Positions 47,931 through 60,106 of a DNA stretch of 64,000 nucleotides are shown here, piece after piece. The position numbers and the translations under genes were made by a program. The notes under the pieces are model-generated. The model had not been told where the DNA came from. It saw only the letters and a list, made by a program, of their open reading frames with translations, and ran no database searches. Location of the stretch: NCBI GenBank assembly GCA_951213105.1, contig OX578137.1:55117236-55181235 (forward strand), read 5' to 3'. Within the stretch, counting starts at the first letter, position 1; the number at the start of each line of letters is the position of its first letter. This DNA is from Amaurobius ferox. Its lineage: Eukaryota; Arthropoda; Arachnida; Araneae; Amaurobiidae.

Positions 47931-48552
47931 GACCTTTTTCAAAATTTGTGTTGAAAAAAGACTAGTTAATTAGTCCCACCACTTGATCCAACCTAAGGTC
48001 TCAATTATATAGCATTACATCCCCCAACTTACTACATGAATGATTAATATACATGAATGATTAATATACATGAATGATTAATATACTAATTAATAATGAA
48101 TTTGCCTTAAATGCATTTTGCGATAAAATATCAACATAAAAGTAAAAGGCACATTAAATCGGCACACACGTTGCTTAAGTTTTCTTTAGAGTTGTTGCAT
48201 AACATTGCATAAGGAAAATAAACTTATTGTATGATACTTATTACTGTTTTAATTATTTTTCTTTTTTTTTTGGGTGATGAGAGGAGGGGGGGGGGGAGTA
48301 AATGCATTTATTAAATATTTAATATTTTGAAAATGGTTCATGAAACGTTCTAAAATTAGTATTTTTCGTTTTATACTAATAAAATACGGATGAAATGTAT
48401 TCGTAACATACGTGTAAAATGTATTAATATATATATATATACTAATATACGTATTAAATATATTAATTAATACGTTTGTATCATGCGTTTGTTTAACAGC
48501 ATTAAATATTCTGCTTTCTTAAGAATTTTTCTAATAATTCCTTCGTAAATCA
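47931..48552. other. AT-rich sequence with a 17-bp repeat
   Basis: Three perfect units of ATGAATGATTAATATAC at about 48036-48085 and a G-rich run at 48279-48297. No gene recognised. Confidence 0.6.
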
Positions 48553-49014
48553 TATAATACTTTAAGATCGTTTAATGCTAGCGTTAAAAAATTTGTATCA
48601 TTCGATTTCGAATGAAAAATTAGATCTGAAATGAATACTTTTTTATAATTACTGAAGATGCTTTTTTTTTCAAAAAATCATCCGAAAATTGGGAAGAGAG
48701 AACATTCCAAATAATCGATTGCGTTTAAAGTCAAAAAGGTTCCGTTATTCATACATTGTAATATTCGCACCACATTCTTTCGATACGCTCCATTCGTTCG
48801 TGAGATATCGCTTCCACAGATTTAAACACGCACTATAACATACGCACTTACGTACACACAGACAGACACACACTCACATATATAAATATTATTTCAGAGA
48901 CGTCAGAAATCAGGATTGTCTGTAACATGTTTTTCCGTCGTAAACTGAAACTCGAATTTTCGACCCAGTGACAATACTTTCTCTATACATAATGCTATGT
49001 ATGTAGAGTCAGTA
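48553..49014 (+). mobile_element. Family A element, degenerate 3' part (copy A6)
   Basis: It retains CCATTCGTTCGTGAGATATC, a decayed CA run, the GTTTTTCCGTCGTAAACTG segment, TTTTCGACCCAGTGACAATA and a decayed terminal palindrome. It is clearly older than the other copies. Confidence 0.6.
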
Positions 49015-50714
49015 AAAGTAATAGCAAACCTTCCCTATTTGGTTGCATTTAAGGCAAAAATTCCACTGATGTACCCCAAAATTTTATAGTATTCCAAATT
49101 ATCGAATAATGCTGAAGGTGCATATACTGTGACATATACCTGTGACATATCTAAACGCCCTTTCGCAATTTCCAGTTCTTTTGATTATATAAATTAAAAA
49201 TTGTCAAATTCATCATCATGCCCTGCGATATATTTTTGCTAATTTTCAAATCGGGGTCTACTTTATCATTAAGATATTAATTTTTGTTATTATACTACTA
49301 TTTATTATGATAATATCTGTTTCTGTAACCATACTTACGGTCCATTTAAGATTTCGACTAACACAAAAATACAAATCTATATTTAATTAGCCTATCAAAT
49401 TAAAGCATGAGGTCTGTAAATATGCGCTATATATGTATTTTTCAGTAGGGATCCGGGTTATTTATGTCAAAATTTTTGTTCATTTACTTATTTACTTTAA
49501 AAGTTTTGTTTACATTAAATCCCTGTTACTGCTAAATATTTTTAGTGAAATCTTACAACAATTTAACGGAATTCACATTAACATTCATTTCTGTATGTTT
49601 CAGAAAAAGATAGTAATTTCTACGTTGCTTTTACAACAAAATTTTAAGGCAAAGAAAATGCTTGTCGGTAAAATCGATTATGATCATATTCAAATCATTA
49701 CCATGAAGACATCAATACAAAGTATTTAATGTTGCACCTTTTATTGATGCCTGAAGGAAAATGACTTTCATATCCCAACACACTGGTTCTTTAAATTCTG
49801 TTATTAAAACTAAAATATTGAAATAATTTGTAGTAGAACAGATGTAATCGAAATATAATTAGAATAATTTATAATTGAAATAAGAATGATAATTTGAATG
49901 TGAACAATTAAAAGTTCTATGAAAAACAAAATAATGCAAAAGTACAGTAAATGATAGGGTACACTATGTATACAATAAAGCTTAATAAAGTAATAAATCT
50001 ACTAACGCAATAGCACTTGTAATGAATCCTCTTATAGTATGGTGAACTGTTACAAAAATAATTACGTACTCTCTGAAAATGCATTATCATTCTACATTTT
50101 GTACAGACATTTAAATACCTTAAAAAAATTCAAATATATTTAATAAAACATGGTTTGAATAAGAAATTCAAAAGTACGAAATTATCTACTTTCTAATTGA
50201 TATTTTAAATCAGAATTATATATAGATTCACTTTATGCCTTCATTAACTTCCAATACAAATACTTTTGAATTTAATCATCACAAAGGTTATTATTATTTT
50301 AACGCAAAAGGCATGTTAATCTAAAATCGAAACTGCGCTTATTATATTACAAATAGGATAATTTCATTGTTATGTCTTGAGGAAAAAAATCACTATGATT
50401 AAAATCAAGTGAATTCCAATATTTTTGCACCACGTTTCTTTCGCAAAGGAATTTTTATTTATTCTTATCTTTAAAAAAACAATTTTCGGTTCCATGTTAC
50501 AGTGGATCTTTTCATCTATGGGAGCAAATGAAATGGACATTTTCATTCATTAAACTGTTTAAAGATAGCAATAAAAAAATGCGAAAAGTATATAAAATTA
50601 AAAAAACTTTGTCTGGGCAGAACATTACAATATCTTTAATCTTTATCTGTCTTATGATGTGAATAACATCAAACAAATATGTAAATACTTCGAACTTCTA
50701 ATGTTCATCATATA
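49015..50714. other. AT-rich unique sequence
   Basis: Two frames of 98 codons (49433-49729; 50659-50955) are rich in I, L, K, N and F codons, as chance frames in AT-rich DNA are. No gene recognised. Confidence 0.4.
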
Positions 50715-51553
50715 TATTTATATATTAATATGGTATCATAGGACAACATTTGACAAAATCATACATAAAATGGTATTTATGGCTCAATGGTCTAATAAAT
50801 TGAACAGTTTCAATATTGTAGTGAAAAATAGTCGCCATACAATTGTTGTGTTCGTGACATCGTTAGTTTCCCTCGGAGAGCAAATTATTCCTTCATCCCC
50901 TAAGGGTGCATTGTCAAGTACGATGGCAATCAAAAGTTTGTTTCAAGTTCTTTAACGTGAAGGGCAATATACTATATTTGTAATCATTTGGACCAAAAAT
51001 ACCGTGAATAGCATCAATGTTTAAATTTCGTAAATAGAATAACGTGAATATCATCACTAGTAGGGGTATCCATTCTGAAATCAAAGCGTTACGAGAATTG
51101 TAAACCAAAATTCCTGTATCCATCATACAGTTTTATATGTTTTTAACATGGCAACATAGGACAACATTTAATATAATCATGAATAAAAAAGTCATTTACA
51201 GCTCAATGATCTAGATATTGAACAGTTGCAATTATTGTAATGACAAATAGTTAAGAAAAGATTTTTTTGCTCGTGACATCATTAGCCCCCTCGGGAGGCA
51301 AGTTAATACCCCTCCCCGAAGGGTACATTATCAAGTACGGTATCTATCAAAATATTGTCTCAAGTTCTTTAATCTTTTGCTTACGGGTGGGACAGCGTCC
51401 ATCCCAAACGAAGAACCTCTCAAAAAGACAAGTATTTGACTTACCCTATCCCAAGCAGTTCGATCCTCCTTTGCAGGCATTGGCGTCCATGGACGCCAAT
51501 GTGTGCAAAGGTATCTAAGATGCTGTATTTGTAATCATTTGGACCAAAAATAC
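50715..51553. repeat. Direct duplication, units about 420 bp apart
   Basis: CATAGGACAACATTT occurs at about 50736 and 51156, GTGACATC(G/A)TTAG at about 50856 and 51276. The 3' segment GTAATCATTTGGACCAAAAA occurs at 50980 and 51527. Both units contain a tRNA A-box-like segment (GGCTCAATGGTCTAA; CAGCTCAATGATCTA), so a tRNA-derived SINE is possible. The second unit carries an extra GC-rich insert with a long palindrome. Confidence 0.65.
51468..51511. other. 44-bp palindrome with a 24-bp perfect core
   Basis: The core is CATTGGCGTCCA followed directly by its reverse complement (51478-51501). A 2-bp mismatch on each side is followed by CCTTTGCA/TGCAAAGG. There is no spacer. Confidence 0.95.
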
Positions 51554-52411
51554 CTATTTTTCAGAATTTATTTTGTGAAATTAGAAAAAAATCCTACAAA
51601 CTATTTACAAATGGATTCTGGTATGAGAAAATTGAGTGGAGCCACACACCAATTAATTTTTCTTTGTGATGTTTAAATTCAATTATCCGTTGTACCTTTA
51701 GCAAATATATCATTAACATTTTAGCTGTGATATGTTTGTTTTTCACACTTGAAAATAAATAAACCATGATTTGAGACATAAATTGTAAAAGATATCTGTC
51801 TGATATAAAAAAGCTTCGTCGTTCAACTTATCTTATGTCTGAGCCTCATCAATTTTACATATTGTGACTATTCTAAAACCAATATCACCTGAAACATTCA
51901 CATATAATGTAGATAATATATTTTCAATTCAGTGAAATCGCAGCAATAAAACAGCAAGTATTGAGAGAACAGCTGGTGGAATACGGCATCGAAAAATTAA
52001 AATGTCTTCGCATTGGAGACATTTAAAAAAAAAGTTATTTAATCTGTAACATGAAAGAATATATTGTCATAAATAGTTTCATAAAATCTGAAATAAAAGT
52101 GGATGATTTTAACTAATTAGCAAGCCCTTATTGCGAATCTGAAGCCCATAATGCTCTATAACCCATACATTCTTTGGGAATTAAAATTAAAAATTTTAAA
52201 ACTTATAAAAAACACAATTTTATTGCATCTATTTCTTTTACAGAATATCAGATATTAAGCTGTAAAAATATGTCACTTCAGCTACGATTTTCATGCTACA
52301 TGTTAGATTTAAAAATGAGCTCAGGAAAGGTAAAGTACAAAATATTGCTATAAATATAAACAAATATAAACAAATTAAATAGAATATAAATAAATTAAGT
52401 ATTTCAACTAT
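51554..52411. other. AT-rich sequence with a dispersed repeat
   Basis: About 51830-52025 is a diverged relative of 55140-55325 (TTTCAATTCAGTGAAATCGC against TTTACACGTCAGTGAAATGG; GAGAACAGCTGGTGGAATA against GGGAACAGCTGCTGGAATA). No gene recognised. Confidence 0.45.
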
Positions 52412-53117
52412 ATTTTTAAACATTATCCTGGTCTCTGAATGTTTGTAATTAACTGGACTCCAAACGTCAGTTATAAGAAACCAGCAATAGTCAACAAGTA
52501 TATTTAGTGACCAACCTCTTCTTCTATCACCCTTACATATCAGATATATCTTTCGACCACCTGGATGGATATATCCTGCAGAAACCTTCCTACGTGCTCG
52601 CCTCAAAGTCTCTAAGTTTCACGGACGAGCCTAAGTCCGGGTACGCACTCCAGATCCAGTTGCACTCCAGATCCTTTTAGGCCTTTATCTAACTTCTACT
52701 AGTCCACGATAGTTTTCAGCTCTAACTGTATCCAAGAAGTTCGTGCAAACGACTTTAAATGTAGACCATGCTGTTTTTTCGGTTTCAGTAAGTTTTGCCG
52801 TGAATACGGCGTTCTCTATGCTAGTCTGAATTTGTGATGTAACGAAAATACCTTTTAAATTTTGTCTAGGGAACTTTATCGTCAAATACATAAATCCACA
52901 TACCTCTTTATCCATAGCTTTTACAATGTTTGTCATCAAGCTTAGTTTAATTTGGAGTTGAGACAATAACATTTTGCGGGAAGTAACGGTTATTGGTGTT
53001 TAACACTCTTTTCCTCAGGCACTGAACGTTCTTTCACACACCATTCTTTGACCCATAATGATGTCCAATAGCTTTTATATCCCACTTGCATAAAAAAATA
53101 CCATTTGGTTTACCCAG
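52412..53117 (-). pseudogene. Frameshifted remnant of a repetitive invertebrate protein family
   Basis: Read on the minus strand in changing frames, the order of motifs is as follows. FLCKWDIKAIGHHYG (about 53090); VKEWCVKERSVPEEKSVKH (about 53050-53000); a 95-codon frame with LLSQLQIKLSLMTNIVKAMD (52972); GIFVTSQIQTSIENAVF and TETEKTAWSTFKVVCTNFLD; AENYRGLVE; KDLECN; GEHVGRFLQDIS; and GWSLNILVDYCWFLITDV (about 52516). I recognise this as the order of an uncharacterised protein family found in many copies in arthropods and cnidarians (IKLGLMKNFVKA, DEHGERFHQDI and DYCW motifs). It is likely carried by a transposable element; that is recollection, not a search. Several frameshifts and stops show it is dead. 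Confidence 0.7.
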
Positions 53118-53512
53118 CTATAGTTGCGATTCCACTGGTTGCATTTGATTAGAGGTTTAATATTTTAAGGCCCCCACAAATTTGGCATACGTGTTTATAT
53201 AGTAATTTATAGATTAATTGAGTAATTAATAGATTAATTGAGTATTTGATAGATTAATTTTGTAAGCCCATTAACATAATTATCATTGTTTTCATTGAAT
53301 ATACGATCAAACGTATTCCCGTATGTGTGAGACATTGGGTTTTTAATACAAGCTAAATTGCATAATATATTATTCCTAGTGGGGGATTGTCACGGATTTA
53401 TAAAATTCATATATTGCTCTGTAACATTTGCGTCGTATGCAAATGATACTCATTTTCAGCAATCTCATAGATAAATTGACTACTGAAGGGATATTTTGAA
53501 ACACATATTGTA
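53118..53512. other. AT-rich sequence with a short repeat
   Basis: ATAGATTAATTGAGTA-type repeats at about 53208-53262. It may include the lost upstream part of the pseudogene, but no motif is seen. Confidence 0.4.
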
Positions 53513-53525
53513 TTCAAATAAATTA
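53513..53525. repeat. Target site duplication, left copy
   Basis: TTCAAATAAATTA, identical to 53778-53790. Confidence 0.85.
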
Positions 53526-53777
53526 TTATTTTTTTAATCAAATGGCCAGGCACTTGACTTTCATCATTCGCCTATACATTGGCCAGAAACGTGAACCATT
53601 TAACCGTCCTGGGACGTTGTCCCAGGCGCACCAAAGGGGGGCAGAACACACTGCGCCCAACAACACAATATCCATGCCACAATGATACCCATGCCTTACG
53701 TGAGACTCGAACCCACAACGCGACGGCTGAACGAGCGCTTGGAAACGCTTGTCTTGACCGTTCGACCACCGCGTCAT
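53526..53777 (-). mobile_element. SINE with a long-variable-arm tRNA head, copy 1
   Basis: The minus strand begins ATGACGCGGTGGTCGAACGG (A box TGGTCGAACGG). It has an arm with the loop TTTCCAA between GCG and CGC, a long variable arm, and GTGGGTTCGAGTCTCAC (B box and T arm). The layout matches a tRNA-Ser/Leu type molecule. The body contains GGTTAAATGGTTCACG and the 3' end is AAAAAAATAATAA. Identical 13-bp target duplications flank it. The frames on both strands inside it are not genes. Confidence 0.85.
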
Positions 53778-53790
53778 TTCAAATAAATTA
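53778..53790. repeat. Target site duplication, right copy
   Basis: Identical to 53513-53525. Confidence 0.85.
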
Positions 53791-54037
53791 GTTTAGATAC
53801 TTCAATTAGTATCACATTTTATAATATACTAGCAGCGATCTCCCGGCGTTGCTCGGTATTTACCATGCAAAACTATGACAAAAATTACTCCGGAACATAT
53901 AGGGTCGATTGTGACATATTACCGCTGAATGTATCGCATTTTAGAGATGTTTAAATAAAATTAAAGTTGAAAAGTGTTTCATATTCAATGCTTTATGCAA
54001 GATTGATCTTTCTTGTGATTTCTTAATACTTTTCGTT

Positions 54038-54388
54038 GTTGAGAAACCTGTGAGAAAAAAACCATGGTGATAGTTTCCATTTAAATTCATATCTCAAACC
54101 TGCGATTTTCAAAATTTTCTAATACGTTCAATAAACTCCCACAAAACTCAGTGTTGAGTAAGCCTCTGAGAAATAAACCATGGTGAAAGTTTTCCATTTA
54201 AATTCATATCTCAAACCTACGATTTTCAAAATTGTCTAATACGTTCAATAAACTCCCACAAAACTCAGTGTTGAGTAAGCCTGTGAGAAATAAACCATGG
54301 TGAAAGTTTTCCATTTAAATTCATATCTCAAACCTGCGATTTTCAAAAGTGTCTAATACGTTCCATAAACTCCCACAAAACTCAGAGA
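54038..54388. repeat. Three tandem units of about 117 bp inside Helitron H7
   Basis: GTTGAGTAAGCCTGTGAGAA (or variants) starts at 54038, 54153 and 54270. Units contain AACCATGGTGAAAGTTTTCC and AATAAACTCCCACAAAACTC. In other Helitron copies this segment is single. Confidence 0.9.
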
Positions 54389-54520
54389 TCTAATTGACTT
54401 TTACGTTTTAAACCAACAATGTCCAACTTTTTTCGTTGTGAATCATGGAGTTAGAGAGTAGAACTCCTAGGAAAAAGTGTCGTTTTTCACTAAAATCTCG
54501 AGAATCACTGGTCGTAGAAA

Positions 54521-54765
54521 TTTTTTTGTTTTTTTTTTCAAATGGCCAGGCACTTTGACCTTCGCCATTCGCCTTTATTACAGGGGCCAGAGTGTAAACC
54601 ATTTAGCCGTCCACTGACGTTTCCCTAGGCGCAACAGAGGGGGGCAGATCAAATTGCGCCCACAACACAAACATTCATGCCTTACGTGGGGCTCGAACCC
54701 ACAACGTGACGGTCGAGCGATTGCTACGGAAACGCTTGCCTTGACTACTCGACAACCACATCGGC
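54521..54765 (-). mobile_element. SINE with a long-variable-arm tRNA head, copy 2, inside Helitron H7
   Basis: Same family as 53526-53777. The minus strand starts GGCCGATGTGGTTGTCGAGT, has the TTTCCGTA-type anticodon region and GTGGGTTCGAGCCCCAC, and ends in a long A-rich tail (T-rich on the plus strand, 54521-54538). It is flanked by identical 13-bp repeats CTGGTCGTAGAAA at 54508-54520 and 54766-54778, which are one sequence in the host Helitron. Confidence 0.9.
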
Positions 54766-54908
54766 CTGGTCGTAGAAACTCGAAACATGGCCTGTGTTTT
54801 TCTGGGGTGATTTCAAGACTACCAAGGCAAATTTCATGAAATTCGGTTCAGCCGTTCTCCAATTATGGTGGATCATACATACCCACTTTTCTTCTTTGTA
54901 TATATAGA

Positions 54909-55701
54909 TTACAAATTACAATTACCAGAAATTTTTATATAATATATTTTATTTAAATTTCGTCACAATTCTTGTACAGAATAACTCAACTCCATACTTA
55001 TGTAGTAACAAACCAGAAGGTTCATCTATTTCTATGGAATCCTATTCTCCAAATCTTCTAAATAATTAAAACTGTATGTGAAATATATATATTGCACAAA
55101 GTATCGGACACCAAAACTATTTATTGTTCAACTTCACTAATGTTTAAATTTCGTAGATTGTGCACATTGTGATTATTCGGAAATCAATATATCTGGAAAA
55201 ATCTGATGTATGCAGATCTTTACACGTCAGTGAAATGGAAACCGCAACAAAAGCAAGGTATCAAGGGAACAGCTGCTGGAATAGAGGACTCGATAGATTG
55301 AGACGTTTCCGTATTGTTAAAACAAGATTTCAGAAGAGTGAAGTATTACAATTTATTTGCGAAAAGAATCGTTTTCTACTTCATTTAAAATCCGTGATAC
55401 GACAACATAGTTAGTGCAATTATAAATTGATTCAATATGAAAGGGATCTGTCTAAAATATCTCAATTTTATTTCAATTGTTTGTATTAAAATGATCTGTG
55501 AATAGGTAGCCATGCTGTGAGGAAGTTATATCCCATGACTCAACACAATTTGGGGTCCAACAGCTTCAAGTAGGAGAGCCTATCATTATCTGTAGAGTCT
55601 ACATTGATATGCAATTTAGTACAGCAGCTCAACGGTACGGCGTCGTCTGGTCATTTCGAAGATCCCCCATGCGATTGAAGAATGGAGCAGCAATGTTTTT
55701 T
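54909..55701. other. AT-rich sequence with a dispersed repeat
   Basis: 55090-55325 is the second copy of the diverged repeat noted at 51.83-52.03 kb. The 84-codon frame at 55160-55414 runs through it and is not conserved in the other copy. A tRNA-like CAGCAGCTCAACGGTACGGC lies at about 55623. Confidence 0.4.
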
Positions 55702-57730
55702 TCCTTTCTTTATATACATAGTATAATGTATAAGGAAAGTATTTTGTTGGAGTCGAAATTTTGAATTCGAGTTTTTGACGGGAGAGCACGTTTCAAGCAT
55801 CCCTGAACACGAATCAGATGTTTTGATGTGATGTGTGTGTGTGTGCGTCTGTGTGTGTGTGTGAAACTATGTGTGTGTGTGTATGTGTTATTGAGTCTAT
55901 GGAGACTATATCTCACGAATGACTCAAACGATCCGAACAAAATTTGGTACAAAAATCACAATCAGTGAATACTGGAAGTCTGCTGTTTTTACGCGCAATC
56001 GAATGTTCAGAACCGTCCAGAATTTTGAAATGAAATTTTAAAAAAATCATCAAAAAATTAAAGTATCCAATAAAGTTACACAACTATTTCTTATGTAATA
56101 TTTTTATTATAAAACGATTGACATAAACTTTAGAACGCTAGCATGAACCTTTCTCGAGATATTGCATATTTTTCAAATAAATTTAGCAAAAAATCACATA
56201 AAATTAAACAATATATATAATAACTATTATGAAATCTATTCACTTTTCATTTTTAATATTATACGATAAATTTATTAGCATCATCTTCGTAGATCTAACT
56301 CGTTCTATTCATAAGAGAAGACACTTTGGGGGTAATAGCTTTGTAATTTGACGTCATTACTCATTTTTCTACTGTAAGGATAACCTATTTCTGCATCTAC
56401 AATGTTTGTCGAAACTTTGGCGACGAATCTGGCTAAATATCGCCAACTTGGCGAGTTTTTAAATGTTGTCAAATTGACGAAAATATCGCCATTTTTAGAA
56501 AAATCATCAAATTGATAACAATGACACTAAATCAATGAAAATGAATACTAATTGATGAAAATTCAACACATTTTAAAGAATATAAGAGTCTACTATAAGA
56601 GAAGATACTTCGAGTAATAGTTTTGTATTTAGACGCCATCTACTTTAAGAATAACCTATTTCTCTGATCATAATGCTTGCGATCATAATGCAAAGTTGGC
56701 GGAATATCGACAACTTGGGAAGTTTTTTACATGTTAGCAAATTGACGAAAATATCGCCAGATTAATAATAATATCGCCAAATTGATAAAAATGATGCTAC
56801 ATCAATGAAAATGAAGTCTAATTGATGACAATCGAATATCTTGGAAGGAATAAGAATCTACTGCAAGAGAAGATACTTTGGGTAACAGTTTTGTATTTGG
56901 ACGCAATTAGTCGTTTATCTGCTATAAAAATAACCAATTTCTCCGACCATAATGCTTGACGAAATTTTATCGACAAATTTAACCAAATATTGCCATCTTG
57001 GCGAGTTTCTAAATGTCTCCAAATTGATGAAAGTGTCTCTAAATTGATAAAATGTCGGCAAATTGATAAAAATGACGCTAAATCAATGGAAATGAGAACT
57101 AATTAATTAAAATGTAATATTTTCGAAAGAATATAAAACTCTACCATAAGACCCCGTCTGTAACGCTTGGCAAAATTCTGGCGACGAATTCTGGCGGCAT
57201 ATCGTCAACTGGTGACTTTTGTAAATGTTGCCAATTTGACGAAAATGTTGCCAAATTGATAAAAATGACGCCAAAGAGAATGCAATATTTTGCAACTTTT
57301 TAATTCCGTCATATGATGGGCATACCTTTTATTATATAAGAAATGCTCTTCTAAATATCGCCAACTTGGCGATATTTGGCCCCACATTGACGAAAACATT
57401 GTAAAAATTGAAAAAACGACGCCAAGTTGATGAAAATGACGCCTAATTGATTAATTTATTATTAAAGTATTTAAATATATGAACTATATTGCTTATTGAA
57501 GATGCTATCAACATTGATAATTGTTAATTTAGAGTTGCGTGAAATATAAGTTAATTGTGTGCAAAGTAGTTTTAGATATTGTCATCCGGTTGTACAATTT
57601 ACCGTGCCAAATGTACAATTTAACGTTACAAACACTGTGTCGTCGATCTTTTCATCACGTTTTCACTGTTAAAGAAGTAAATTCATTAATTCTGTAAGGA
57701 AAGTCATGTACTGCCCACATCAGATATTTT
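55702..57730 (-). mobile_element. Family A element, expanded copy A5 (about 2 kb)
   Basis: The plus strand begins with the terminal palindrome (TCTTTATATACATAGTATAA...), a decayed TG run (55832-55888) and the GAATGTTCAGAACC segment. It ends at GTCATGTACTGCCCACATCA. It is twice the length of other copies because the TGGCGA-bearing middle segment is repeated about four times (56310-57440). Confidence 0.65.
56310..57440. repeat. Tandem array of the family A middle segment, units of about 270-290 bp
   Basis: AGAGAAGATACTT-type unit starts lie near 56311, 56600 and 56868, with a fourth unit to about 57430. Each contains ACGAA..TGGC, GCCAACTTGGCGA-type and GCCAAATTGATAAAAATGAC-type segments and AATCAATG(A/G)AAATGA. 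Confidence 0.75.
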
Positions 57731-58899
<1,169 letters not shown>

Positions 58900-58914
58900 C
58901 TTTTAACAATACAT

Positions 58915-59088
58915 AATACACAGATTAGCGAAAGATGAATGTGAAAAACGAAAAGTATCACAAATGGCCGTGGGGTGTTGTGACCCCCACTCTCCGGTTA
59001 AGCAATCCGGAGAGTGGGGGTCACCACTGCCCAGGCCATTTGTAATGCTTTTCGTTTTTCACATTCATCTTTTTCTATTCTGTGTATT
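58915..59088. repeat. Foldback element, arms about 82 bp, 9-nt loop
   Basis: Left arm 58915-58997 and right arm 59007-59088 are reverse complements with about a dozen mismatches. The inner 18 bp (GTGACCCCCACTCTCCGG) are perfectly paired around TTAAGCAAT. The arms include AGATGAATGTGAAAAACGAA and CACAAATGGCC. It lies between two TA microsatellites. Confidence 0.9.
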
Positions 59089-59209
59089 AGGTATTCTTTT
59101 TAGAAATTATATGTGTAAATATGTACAAGGGCAGCATAGTGCCATGTTTGCATATTTTACGTATGAGTTTTTTCATGTAAGCAATCTCAATCTTACTTCT
59201 ACATTTGTA

Positions 59210-59212
<3 letters not shown>

Positions 59213-59280
<68 letters not shown>
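59213..59280. repeat. (TA)n microsatellite
   Basis: An uninterrupted TA run of about 68 bp. Confidence 0.95.
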
Positions 59281-59283
<3 letters not shown>

Positions 59284-59720
59284 AATGTTGTCTTGGAAAC
59301 ACTGTATTTCTGCTAATGGTATGTATAATTCAGATATTACATTCAGTATTCATACTCAATTAATCGTATCACTTAATTTAGAGATACGATTCTGGCATAA
59401 ACTGCGGGATTGATGCGATTGCATATATATAATGCTGAGTTTGACTACACCACATGTTTGTGGTTTGCAGACCGATTATTTAGCACTGCGATACAGTGTT
59501 GCACTATAAATAAATGGGATGTGTCTCACAATTGACAGAGGTATTGAACACACATCTCTATGTGGTATATAATGGAACGTGTATAGAAATGTGTTTAGTA
59601 TAAATATAAATAAATATAATTAACATAGATAACATAATTAGCAGATAAGCACAAAAAACAAATTAAAAAAGTAAAATGACAAATGTAAATAACAATGTGT
59701 AAAAATAATTTACATTTACC
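59281..59720. other. AT-rich unique sequence
   Basis: No gene or repeat recognised. Confidence 0.4.
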
Positions 59721-59723
59721 TTT

Positions 59724-60106
59724 CAGATATTCAATAAGAACACATCTATGATCTGAGCCTCTACTGGACTTTCTTCTGGATTTATATCGCATGTTTTAAG
59801 TTTACTTATAATACTATCAGTATCAGAATGAATATGTTTGATGAACTTCCGTTTTAAGCTTATAAACTTTCCTTACATCTGCCAAGTAGATACATTAAGT
59901 GGATTCATCAGATTTTCGTCAATACATAATTTTGTAATTGGACGAAGGGTCAAATTGATTATGTTCCTCACTTTTGAGTTGGTCGCAGCTTGCTGTTGCC
60001 TATTTTTCTGTACGAGTTTGTCTGCCGAAAGGGACCCCTTTAAATTTAAACCAGTATTTTTATAATACGGATACCTAATGTAAATTGACTCTTCACACTA
60101 AACATT
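59724..60106 (-). pseudogene. Candidate coding remnant with one internal stop
   Basis: Read on the minus strand from an AG at about 60107, one frame is open for about 75 codons (CEESIYIRYPYYKNTGLNLK, then SADKLVQKNRQQQAATNSKV and LTLRPITKLCIDENLMNPLN). It meets TAA at about 59874 and then stays open in the same frame for 48 codons (KRKFIKHIHSDTDSIISKLK and NPEESPVEAQIIDVFLL) to TGA at about 59724. The ATGTAAGG at the first stop is also donor-like, so the first part might be a spliced exon. No family recognised. Confidence 0.25.

Larger units (their letters stand above)
53829..54908 (-). mobile_element. Non-autonomous Helitron H7 carrying a SINE
   Basis: The minus-strand 5' end is TCTATATATACAAAGAAGAA at 54908 (host A before it). 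The 3' end is GAGCAACGCCGGGAGATCGC then TGCTAG at 53829, followed by T. The 5' half shares GAACGGCTGAACCGAATTTC with the other Helitrons. A segment at 53890-54017 is the 3' end of family C, so the element is mosaic. It contains a three-unit tandem repeat and a SINE insertion. Confidence 0.75.

Noticed and set aside
49433..50955. Two 98-codon plus-strand frames
   Set aside because: Codon content is what AT-rich chance frames give; the second lies partly in a duplicated non-coding repeat and is not conserved in the other copy.
53538..53791. Overlapping frames of 65-79 codons on both strands
   Set aside because: They lie wholly inside a SINE whose ends are set by target duplications.
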